Assembly: GCF_041381155.1 (NCBI RefSeq)
Contig: NC_091149.1
Location: 12,478,609-12,542,608 of the forward strand
Length of the DNA: 64,000 bases
From: Argopecten irradians
Lineage: Eukaryota > Mollusca > Bivalvia > Pectinida > Pectinidae
Direction: 5' to 3'
The notes under the pieces are model-generated. The model was not told the DNA's origin. It searched no databases and saw only the letters and a list, made by a program, of their open reading frames with translations. Both the position numbers and the translations under genes were made by a program. Positions 48,655 through 58,732 of this stretch are shown here, piece by piece; the first letter of the stretch is position 1; each line of letters starts with the position of its first letter.

Positions 48655-48925
48655 GATTTATGGAGCACGTGTAAATTAATTATGTATAAGTTAATGGGTG
48701 CCACGTGTAAATTAGGTAGTAGGGTAATGATATATGGAGCACGTGTATTTATGATGGGCAATATGTAATGGTGCAGTGTAAATTGATGTGTGTAAAGGGT
48801 ATTAATGTATAATAAGGGTATAAAGATAATGGAGCACGTGTAAAATATGGGTTATATGTAGCACGTGGGACATTTATGATAATTACAGTTGTAAATTGGA
48901 AAGTTTTAAATTGCACGTGTGCAGT
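48655..48925. repeat. Degenerate repeat rich in CACGTG
   Basis: Loose units of ATGGAGCACGTGTAAATT and variants; six CACGTG palindromes within 260 bp. Confidence 0.7.
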
Positions 48926-48984
48926 TATTGAGTCTCCATGTCAGTGCAAACTGTAGTGCAAATGTCCTAATATAAGTAAAGTTT

Positions 48985-49220
48985 AATTTTATTTCTTTTT
49001 ACATCGATTACGAAACAAGTTGTACAACTTATGCAAATCACTCTCGATGGCCCGGATGTAAGCACGCGAAGGGTCTTAGAATGGGAGGAAACCGGAGCGC
49101 CCGGAGAAAACCCACGTGATCGGGCAGGTGACCCCTAACATTTCACGTCCGTGCCGGGGATCGAACCCCGGCCGGCTAGGTGAAAGGCGAGTGGCTTAAC
49201 CACTACACCACCCGATCACC
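48985..49220 (-). mobile_element. tRNA-derived SINE (SINE-1), full copy
   Basis: Minus strand: GGTGATCGGGTGGTGTAGTG, GTTAAGCCACTCGCC (A box), GCCGGGGTTCGATCCCCGGC (B box in a perfect T arm), then GTTTTCTCCGGGCGCTCCGG, TTTCCTCCCA, and a tail of TACATCGATTACG inverse. It is in intron 1 of the C4-like locus. The head looks like a tRNA gene but lacks an acceptor stem. Confidence 0.9.
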
Positions 49221-50337
49221 CTATAGTAAAATGTTTAATGTTTGATGTTTAATTAAATCAGGAACAAATGATATGATAATGAAAATAAATAACTACGGAT
49301 TTATTCATTTAGCTCATGTAATGAACGAGTTTTTTCTGTCTTTTCTAAGTTCCGAGTACATAGCGTTTGCTGATGAAACACTTTGAAGCTTACTCTTCAA
49401 GTCACCATCTTGATTTTAAACCACTTTAATCATAATTATTAAACTTTGTTTTTGGTAGTTAAAGTAGTTTAAAAGTAAAATGGTGACTTGGAGAGTAGCT
49501 GAAAATTTGAAATGGAGATATTTTATATAACGCATTATTCCTACATTTTTTATGTTGGTCAGTTACAATGTAGTTAAAGTATAGCTATGGTTTAAATGGA
49601 TTTTCAAGTACAGTAATTTTGCACAAGCAGAAATGTGTATAACTGGACAATTGTGTCAATATCCAGACGGGTTTTAAAACATATACACCTGATTACAATA
49701 GGGATGCTGACGTAACAATGCGAATTCAACGTATTGAGGTTCGCTCAAATGTATCCGGTGTATCATAAAGTGACCCTGGGCTCAGTGTCTTTGTCGGAGC
49801 GTCAGTATACCTAAGAGGTGACCGGGTGTACACTGGGTATTTTGCTGGCTACATCGGTGTCATTATGTTGTCAACGACACATACACAAATACAGTGATAG
49901 CCTCAGTCCACCACCAAATACAAAACAATAGACTATATCCATTTTCATTGAGTTGGGCCCTTGTGATACCTACACAAAGAGATAAAAACATAAATATACC
50001 GCAGCCTCCTCACAAAACATTCTAACGCAATTGCAAATATGGGGAGGGGGGACGTCCTTAAAATGTCTTAATAGGAAGTTACGTAGAACCAACCAGCAAA
50101 CAAAGTTATCAAACACGAACAGAGATAATGAGCAACATTCGTCCAGGTTACTTCAACAAAACATACTGAAGAACACATTAGGCTTTGCCATTTGACAGAA
50201 GACCTAACGGGAATTATCAACGTAACAGTCCCGTGCGAGGCAAATCCATGGCAACGATGAATCGCTGATCATAATATTTCAAATTATTTTTTTTTCTACA
50301 AAATTAACTTTGTTTGGAATTTGTATGCTAAACAAAT

Positions 50338-50559
50338 TATTTTTTTTCAAAGTAAATTATTCTGTCAAAGTAAAATTGCTGAGTGAATATGCGACCCGCA
50401 TATTAGTCCTATTCTTACTGCAAATTGTACTGTATATCTTCTCATCAGGCATCATAAAAAGATATTCAGCAAAATTTGCAGCAAAAATAGGACCTAAATT
50501 CGGGTCGCACGTTCACTCAGCAATGTTACTGTGACAAGATAATTTACTTTGAAAAAATA
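50338..50559. mobile_element. 220-bp foldback element
   Basis: TTTTTTCAAAGTAAATTATT, CTGTCAAAGTAAAATTGCTG, AGTGAATATGCGACCCG is inverted at the right end with small indels (CGGGTCGCACGTTCACTCAG, CAATGTTACTGTGACAAGAT). It ends 43 bases before exon 2 of the C4-like locus. The small open frame inside is not a gene. Confidence 0.83.
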
Positions 50560-50602
50560 ACATGTGTTACTGAAGAATGTTTTTAATTCAATCTATTTAT
50601 AG

Positions 50603-50679
50603 CAAGAAATCCTGGGTCAGATTTCGATGACATAGACGGCAAAATGAGGAGACACCAAGCAGAAATAGACACTATATAA
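50603..50679 (+). CDS. C4-like locus exon 2 (ends in a stop)
   Basis: Acceptor CTATTTATAG. In phase it reads ARNPGSDFDDIDGKMRRHQA then EIDTI and TAA at 50677. No GT donor lies before the stop. If spliced to exon 1 the product would be about 66 residues. Either a truncated isoform or a lost donor. Confidence 0.4.
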
Positions 50680-52268
50680 ATGATAGGATTCCATCTTTAG
50701 TGATGTTTAGGTCGGTATTACAGTTATAATATGCCAATAACTGTGCGAGAAAAATCAATTGTTAACGCGTAAGTTTTGATAAATTAAGAAAGTCATTCAA
50801 GGCACTGGCAAACATGTAAAAATGCCTTTTGAGCATTTGCAGCAACGTGTGATTTATGCACTGTGATAGTTCTTGTTTTTTTATGTTGACATGTATATAT
50901 GTTTAGATTAAAAGACGCTTGAAGAATTAGTCACTTAGTCTAGTGATTACTAAATATCGCTGTAAAAAATATGAAAGGAAAATGTAAACAATTGCTTTTG
51001 GCCTTCTTAGGCGCGTTTGACAGTGTGTACTACCGCACGGTATAGTAGACATACACATTATTAATTGCGTTTGGCAGAGTACTTCTAAATCTTCAAATTT
51101 ATTTTTGAGGCCTAATTTAATTCTGTAAATTTAAACCTGTGCATTTTAAGCATTGTAAGTACTCAAAAATATATGCAGTGGTAATTTTTGGGCTCGCGAA
51201 ATAAACATATTTTATTGTGAATAACATATTAAAAGCTTTTCTTTTGAATTCCGCGAGCTTTGAAAATTATGGCCACATATAACTTTAACCATGAAAACAT
51301 GGTCCATAAAATGTATGTCAGATTAAAGTACAAATGACAAGTTAAGGAAATATGTATTTTAGATATATATACCAATTGAAGAAGAATCTATGATTCAAAA
51401 ATCGCTGTCTGAGACTGAGATAGTCTCGGTTAAACCTGCCTATCTTTATTAGGCTTTAAAGTTTGTTTTTGCCTTAATATATACTAGAAAAACAAAACCC
51501 AATAATATATGCAGACTAAAAGAATGAGACTTATTGGTTATAACTAGTGCCGTACCCAAAGGAAGTGATTTTGATAAGCAACCTATTATACCTACTAACA
51601 TTAGGGCAATATTTTCTTTTCTTCACGTGATATTTCATGTAGCGAAATTCAGTTTCTCCTGCACTGTGGCACGTGAAAATACAAGTGATCATGAGTAATA
51701 TTGTTCTGGGTAGGACGGTGGTCGTTGATTGTGAGTTTATATGCGCCTTGTGACGTGAAATAACTTGTTTTCTTGGTTCACGTGAACTTTTGATTTTGAT
51801 GTATTGTTTTTGGGTTCTGAGTTTGAGATGGAACTTGACTTTATAAAAGATGTCTTTGGAACACTCAATGTAAGTTTAATGGTCGAGTAGTAATTTAATT
51901 TATCTACTTCAATTCAATTCTGCTCTCTGTCATGTATTTGCGAGGCGTAAACGTCATACTTTTCGCGAGAAAAAACTCACATAATAATGACGTAACAAGC
52001 GATATCTCTATCATAGCGATGTTACTCTGTAATATTACAAGATGGATATACTCAGCAGCTAGGTTCTTCTGTTTACAAAAACCGAGAAGTGATCTAATTG
52101 TAGTGATCGAGCGTGGTGCACATTCCCACAACATTAACGTCTGGTCTTTGCAAGTAACCCGCTAAATTGATTATTCTATGTCAACAAGGTCGCTTCCCAA
52201 GCGCTTTGAATATATATTCTATTATGTTTTATAATTGTCGTTACAGAAATGATTAAAATGTCTTTCAG

Positions 52269-52331
52269 GCTAACATAGCGCGCCTGGATATACAAAGGGA
52301 AACAACCTTCAGTATAAGACAGATAGTAATG
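52269..52331 (+). CDS. C4-like locus exon 3 (short heptad-like exon)
   Basis: 63 nt, phase 0, acceptor CTTTCAG, donor GTGAGT. It reads ANIARLDIQRETTFSIRQIV. Short in-frame exons of this kind between anchor and C-terminal domain would fit a coiled stalk. Confidence 0.4.
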
Positions 52332-52349
52332 GTGAGTTATGTTTACTTT

Positions 52350-52350
52350 A

Positions 52351-52383
<33 letters not shown>
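52350..52383. repeat. Poly-A run
   Basis: About 32 A in a row, 20 bases after a predicted donor; possibly the tail of an old retrocopy. Confidence 0.85.
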
Positions 52384-52384
<1 letters not shown>

Positions 52385-53840
52385 AACAACATAAAACAAC
52401 GTATACCACAGTCTCCCAAAACACACAGGAATCAACAACATACAGCAGATTGCATAAAGAGGAGGTCATCCTTCAATGACACTAACTTTCAACTTTGACC
52501 TCACTCACTAATCAACCATAACCATACTGCTTTTTATTCAACGTGAATTGCTATTAGGTTTTTGTCCTGTAACTTGTTATGGATGTAAATGTGTGTTCAT
52601 TCTTCTAAAACACGTACATTTGTATTGGTCCTGTTATATCTATCAGTGACTCAAACCGTCGTCCTCGAGTTTTAATTTTATAGTAGTTGCTGTCAATTAA
52701 AATCACCAAAAACAGGAAAGAAACAGAAAAACTCAAGCAATAGCGTTTAGGACATTTGTAAGAACAAATGTACTCTTTTTACAATTTAAATTCGTAGGAA
52801 CCTCCTCAGATATAACACTCAAAGTTATTTTTTTTATTGTCTCTTTGATATCGATGGTGTATGGGTTTGCAGTCTACTTGATCTTGAACCTTTTGGCTCG
52901 GTAGATTACCAATGGGACATGCTCCTTTAGGTACTGTAGAATTGAAGAAGCATAGTTAGAGGAACAACAAGATCAACCTAGATGAAACAAAAGGTGATTT
53001 ATATGTAGAAGTTAAAATGAAATAATAGATATTTGATGTGTGTTATAATTCTATAATTGTAATTATCAGGTGCATTTGATGAGAAAAAGTAGTGTGGGTA
53101 ATTTAGATAATAAGGAAACAACTCATTGCGCCAATGCGCATCCACTGTGATTATATGGTCTGTGTCGGTACTATGGCCTCTGAGAGTGGTAAAGTCGATA
53201 AAGAAAATAACCGTTTGCGGTTTGTAACGCATGTCAAGTAAATATTGTCCGTGCTGGTTTGATTGTGCATTTGTATTGGCGTTATGCATTTTTAATTTTG
53301 TGCTAATTTTATAAGGAGTTAAGGAGAATAATATCATATACTTGTTTTTATTCTTTGGTTTTCATCATGAAATCTGGCTTTCTGATTGGACATTACTTTG
53401 TTTGTTTTTGCTTACAAAAACTATGAAATAAAATATGAAAAAATATCGGAAGAATAGTCGCGGGAAAACCCAACGTTTACTCCGTGAGCTCCTCCACAAA
53501 TAAAGGCATTGACGTTGCGGTATTTGATTGAGGAAAAATAATCACCTTGAAAATCGCTGGAATGGTACATTTTTTTAACAATACATGTACATTATTTTAT
53601 CAAATAGAAGATTATAAGATTAATTATAAGTCACTGTTGTCACTTCTTTTTTTAATTTTATTGGGGGTTTGAAAATAAATTGTTTGCAAACTGAGGTGAC
53701 GCGGAGATTCACACAGTTTCCAAATCAAAAATTTCTTTCCATACCCCGATGAAGTTTAAAAAATAGTGAGCATCAATGCTAATTTGAATGAAATAATGCT
53801 TATTCAATAAATTTTGTTTAAAATGTTATTATCATATCAG

Positions 53841-53882
53841 GAGCACATTAACAGAGATACAACAACAGCGAAGCAGCAAATG
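53841..53882 (+). CDS. C4-like locus exon 4 (short exon)
   Basis: 42 nt, phase 0, acceptor ATCATATCAG, donor GTAAGT. It reads EHINRDTTTAKQQM, polar and helix-prone like the previous exon. Confidence 0.4.
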
Positions 53883-54085
53883 GTAAGTAATGCTAACAAA
53901 TAGATAATAGGATAATTGGGTATTTTTACGATGAACATATTACAAAATCATAACGTGACTTTAACGAACATAAAAACATTTTATGTTTAGATTTCAATGT
54001 ACAGTTTGTTCTAAATAAAAGAAATTATTAATACATCCGCTAAAACCTATTAAAATATATGTTCCATCTGTGTTTAACATGATTT

Positions 54086-54228
54086 GAATATATATTTATA
54101 ACATACTCCTTTCTCACGCACGTGGCCGCCATCTTAAATCGAAAACAAGGCTGTAGGGTGCAAGGGCCAAATGGCTGCGAAGCGTAAAAAGGAGTATTTA
54201 ATGTGCAAAATAAATATATATTCAGAAA
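54086..54228. mobile_element. Imperfect hairpin (MITE-like)
   Basis: GAATATATATTTATAACATA, CTCCTTTCTCACGC pairs imperfectly with GCGTAAAAAGGAGTATTTAA and AAATAAATATATATTC. Confidence 0.55.
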
Positions 54229-54836
54229 TATTGCATTGTAGTTTCAACATAAAAGCCACAACCACACATATCTTTTGTTACAGGCATCTTTAATTGTGTA
54301 AACGAAAACAAGTAGTTTTTGTCTTGAAGGTGTCAGACAATATGGTAGGTCAAACACTAATTTTGTTTTCGTTCATCAAGTCAGTCGTGTCATTTTTCGA
54401 AAATACAGTCAAAACATTTTTCCCAGTACTACCTCAGTGTCCTCTAAGACTAACATGTTTGATTGTGGCTATTGCACGATGATTGGTTAACGACCCTGTT
54501 TTGATTGGTTTCAGAAAAAAGGCAGAGGCATAAATTAGTTGCTCCTAGGTTACCAAATCTTGCAATGTCAACCCTCTGAACCGGATGTATTGGTCATCTC
54601 TACTTTAAGCCTTTCGGATTCGGTCTCGGACCAGATTCAGCTAATACCAGCAACATATTACAGGACAGAATAACATAATAGAAGCCACTGAGTTCATATG
54701 CTCTAAATATCAATCCTGCACCGATGAAATTCAGCCAAAAATCTGAAATGAAGAGAATCGAAAAAATTTTAAGATTAATAAGATATTTTTGTCTTGAGAT
54801 ATTTTCTGTAGTTGTTTTTTTCTAATTCGGAACAAG

Positions 54837-54906
54837 GGGTTGTTTATATACGATGGGGAAGGAAAGATTGCCTGGGAAATACAACTGAGTTGTATAGTAT
54901 ATTCAG
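54837..54906 (+). CDS. C4-like locus exon 5: start of the C-terminal domain, frame broken
   Basis: One frame gives VYIRWGRKDCLGNTTEL, the domain's opening motif. The exon end gives VYSG only in another frame, as expected if 4 bases (TATA) were inserted between the Leu and Val codons. The acceptor AACAAG lacks a long pyrimidine tract. Confidence 0.5.
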
Positions 54907-55057
54907 GTATGAATTGATTTTAACCTGCCGCTTCTTTGGCAATATTTTTTTTCGGATATTTTTAAACATTTTCTGCAGGGTTAAAGGCTAGTCTTCTGAC
55001 CAATCAGGATACACTTCTGTTGGTCAGTGAAAACAGAGACAAAGGTGTATAATCTTC

Positions 55058-55218
55058 ATTCCATGAAACATTCCTTAACTTAAAGGAATCCCTCAACTAA
55101 AGATTCTCCCTAGGAAATCATTGCGGATTTTTTTTTAAGGAAAGCTCTCTTTAACTTAAGATTGTAATGCTCTTCCTATGGAGAAGGTTAAAGTTAAGGA
55201 ATTCCATGAAATTGGGCC
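55058..55218. mobile_element. Imperfect inverted repeat with CCTTAACTT arms
   Basis: TCATTCCATGAAACATTCCT, TAACTTAA at the left; GTTAAGGAATTCCATGAAAT at the right. Confidence 0.5.
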
Positions 55219-55533
55219 CAGCTATATGACCAGGTACAAGACAATGCATTGAGAAGAAAGAAATAGTCATATCGGCTAAATTATAATATCATATCATAGT
55301 ATTGCATACTAGTAATTCGACAATGACAAATAAATCAGCATCGATCATCGATTTTCGACTCTCATTTCGGAACAAATAGAACACTTCTACGCCATTCTGT
55401 CTGGTAGGCTATAGACTTCAGTTAGAGACTATTGCAACAACCAATGCCTAATGCCGACGAGCCCTTAAACTATTTAACACCGAAATGTATCTTTACATGG
55501 ACATCTTTAATTTTCTTATTTCTTTTGTAATAG

Positions 55534-56011
55534 GGTATGCGGGCGGATCTCATTACTCCAACGTGGGGGCGGCCGCGGAGTATGTCTGCCTACCCCCAGA
55601 CCCCTCCTGGGGCCCCAAACAAAACATCAGGGTACAACAAACCTGGGTTCATGTATGGCGCCGAGTACGAGGATGATATCCTCTTTAATGTCAAGGATAG
55701 AAATAGAGACGTTCCGTGTGCTGTCTGTCGCAGTTCTTTTCAATCAACGTCGATCATGATACCTGCACGTGTCCAGTGTTACCCCGGATGGACCGAAGCG
55801 TATCGTGGTGTACCTAGCCTCCGGGTACTATAAGCAACCAGCAGCGTCCCAGTACGTCTGCGTCGACCAGGAACCTCAGACGTTGTTAGGCGGCGGAAGT
55901 AGTAACGACGAGGGGAAACTCTTCTTCCAGGTGCGAGCAAAGTGTGGGTCGTTGAAATGTCCGCCATACGAGGACGATAAAGTACTGTCATGTGTAGTGT
56001 GCCTTAAATAG
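55534..56011 (+). pseudogene. C4-like locus last exon: C-terminal domain in three frames
   Basis: Frame 1 from 55536 reads YAGGSHYSNVGAAAEYVCLP and on to GPKQ; frame 2 takes over near 55615 with TSGYNKPGFMYGAEYEDD and VPCAVC; frame 3 takes over near 55808 and runs YLASGYYKQPAASQYVCVD, CGSLKCPPYEDD, VLSCVVCLK and stop at 56009-56011. Each change is a +1 shift, the first in an A/C-rich run, the second at a GGTGTACC. All the family cysteines survive. Confidence 0.75.
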
Positions 56012-58714
56012 GCTAATTTTATTATAAATACTGGAAACTATTTTTTTCTGGCTGCAAAACTTCATTCCATTCTAGATTAACAATTCACGGATCTAGAAAT
56101 AGCAAAAAGTTTGAAAATGAATTCCTGTCAGTTCTAAATAGGTTACAGTGAATTTTGATCGCAAAATTTATTGACAACTGTAATCTAACCCCCCCCCCCC
56201 CCCCCCCCCCAAATGGCTTATAGTTATTTTAGAATTTCAGCGTTAAACTAGCCTTGTTGTTGTATATATGGAATGAAAACATCCAAGATTTTATTTTGGA
56301 AAAATACAACGGCTCTTTGAATCAGATACTGCTTTATACTTATCAAGGAAAAACAAATCCCCACGACATGTTAGTCATAAAGTATATCCATCACTTAAAA
56401 TATAACAAAAACAAGTACATGCAATACATGGCGTACATGTATAACAAAACTGAACTATATTACTTGTGAAAAACAGACGTCAAGCAATTCAAAATTTATT
56501 TCATGAAAAAAAGTAAAAAACAAAAAAACACAAAACAACAAAAAACGTACATAAATATCAACATCATGACGACCACGATGTCGTCTAGCATCGAAACATC
56601 TCGACAATAGATAAAATATGGCGAATTAAAACAGATTCGAAGCATTAAGACTTCAGTCGTCTATAAACATGTTTTGATTGACTTATTCTGATTAATCAGA
56701 GTTACTTCCCTTTGTTTCACTTTGTCAGTACGGATTTTAACAGAGTTATTTCTCTTTGTGTCAGTTCCGGGTCGTTTTCGTTTTTTCGAAACAACCGGTT
56801 CGACCGTTTGTGAAAGTAATTATTTCAAGTATAAATCCTGACGAATATGCAGTTTTTGATACAGGTCTGTGAAGAATTAGTCAAGGCTCGTTTGGAAACA
56901 ATATAAAATCACCAGGTCCGTCTTTAATTCATAAACGAACAACTAGGTCCAACCAGTCAAACCGCATAATCGAAAACGCATCTGATGTAGTAAAACGACG
57001 GGAAGTAACTATGATGGATCAAAAAGTGAAATAAAGGGAAGTAATTCTGGTGAATCAGGATGTGACTGGCACACAAAATATACATGTAGATTGTTTTTTT
57101 TTGTTTTCTGATATGGTTTGTCTGACATCAGTATATAAATTTCAATGCATATATTTATATATATCCATACATCATTTACATCGCGAAGATCATGATGTCG
57201 GTCTAGCAGCAAAACATTTCAGCGATAAAATGTGCTGAAATAAAACATAGAACAATGCTTATGTCCTGGAGTTTTAACTTATTTTTCTGACTCCAGATTA
57301 ACAAACAACGTCGTTCATTATTTTTAATAAGGTTTGTCAAGGAACTCACTGATAAAACTATTCAAACATAGGCAATGAACCCCGTAACAGCCATATAATA
57401 AATATACAAACATATCACTTTCCCCAAAAGTTTGGAAGAAATTATCACAATTGTTATGGAATTCTTTCTGAAGCTTGCTTCTAAAACATGTATTACGTGG
57501 TTTATTACTCATAATACCGTTATCCGATCGGAAACTTTTAAAAACGATTTCTGTAGCTCCTTCCGAAGTCGTATGTCACAACCTCAAAGTTAGCAAGTCA
57601 TAAGCTTTGTTTATTTCATAAAATACATTTCTTACATAAAAATTAACCGTCTTGTTTGTCCTTGTTGATACCACAGGAGCTTGACGATCTATCAGTAATA
57701 TATATAACATAACTATATAAAATACTCCTGTGTTTTTATATAGTATATAGGGGGTATTTTTATATATATTTATGCTATACATTATCGACAGAAGGCCAAG
57801 TCCCTGTTATGATACTAAATCACGCATTGACTGGTATTACAATACTATAAATGGCCATAAATCGATGGCCTGATAGTATATAGAATAAGAAACCAATTTA
57901 TTTTCGTAATTTCGCGTGTAGTAACATTTCGCGCATGGCATGTGAGGTAAAAAAAATCTCGGAAATAAGTCGCCGCAAATATACTAACTAATATATGTAA
58001 AGCCTACATCGCGAAGCAAACGTTAGGCATGAAAACGCGGAATTTAATTCGCGTGGATTTTGTGATAATGGCTTTAAGAATGGTTCTTTGTTACAATGTT
58101 ATCAAAATGTTTTGTCATGAAATGTAAACATCAATATATTTATCTCAAAAGATCAGGGAAGCCAATTTCATATTTGCTTTTCGATAAATATTACAGACAA
58201 AATTAACTAAAAAGCAACTATCTAATAAGATATGTTCCTAGTATATTGTTGACATCGCATCACAGAACTGAATTGTCTTAACACTGAAACGGAAAACTTA
58301 CGAGGTATAATCATTTTCCTGCATCAGAGTTCGAGATCTTGTCTCACTATACTCTACATGATTCTACGTTATTAATGTGTGTTTTTTTTTCTTCAAAATT
58401 GCGTTATTGTAAAATATATTCTTATACCTCATACATGATGTTACCATATGTGCAGGTGTATAGGCAGTTTTGGTAACATTTAAAAAGAATATATACACAA
58501 AATAGAAGTTGATTGATTCCTCAAGCGTAGAATACAGAAAGTTAAAATAATGAAAAAAGGAAAAGATACAAAAAAATATTTCTACCACCGTCACAATAGG
58601 TGGGCGTTTATATAACTCTCAGACTATCAATTATTACACTTGATAACTAAGAATTGGTTTGTACCGCACGTGGTATAATCAAGTCAAAATAAAAGCTAAA
58701 GACGTTTGTAACTA
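56012..58714. other. No gene seen; convergent spacer
   Basis: Lies between the end of the C4-like locus and the end of the mucin-like gene. Near-duplicate GGGAAGTAA and CTTCCCTTTG words (56705, 57000-57045) and TTCGCG-rich sequence at 57905-58060. Small open frames are unrecognised. Confidence 0.45.
56190..56211. repeat. Poly-C run
   Basis: About 21 C in a row downstream of the C4-like last exon. Confidence 0.85.
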
Positions 58715-58732
58715 TTACGGAAATGGCACCAC
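58715..58732 (-). CDS. Mucin-like gene: possible last exon (VVPFP and stop)
   Basis: Acceptor TTTATTTCAG at 58733 is followed in phase by GTG GTG CCA TTT CCG TAA. The match of phase and a clean acceptor support it, but the exon is only 18 coding bases. Confidence 0.4.
   Translation of the reverse strand: MVPFP

Larger units (their letters stand above)
46587..56011 (+). pseudogene. Short-chain collagen C4-like locus, probably decaying
   Basis: The C-terminal part resembles the sponge-type domain found in many molluscan proteins annotated 'short-chain collagen C4-like', thought to be secreted or type II membrane proteins of extracellular matrix or defence; function is poorly known. Exon pieces: 46587-46710 (membrane anchor), 50603-50679, 52269-52331, 53841-53882, 54837-54906 and 55534-56011. 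Family hallmarks seen: VYIRWGR, YAGGSHYSNVGAAAEYVCLP, GFMYGAEYE, VPCAVC, MIPARVQCYPGWTE, SGYYKQPAASQYVCVD, CGSLKCPPY, LSCVVC. But they fall in different frames: exon 2 ends in an in-frame TAA with no donor, exon 5 has about 4 extra bases (TATA), and the last exon changes frame near 55615 and near 55808. Either the copy is dead or the assembly has uncorrected indels. No collagen Gly-X-Y block was found. Confidence 0.68.

Noticed and set aside
49140-49215. Possible tRNA gene
   Set aside because: A perfect T arm and A/B boxes are present, but no acceptor stem, and the SINE body follows; it is the head of a SINE.
55779-55991. Minus-strand frame opposite the C4-like last exon
   Set aside because: Shadow of the domain-bearing plus strand.
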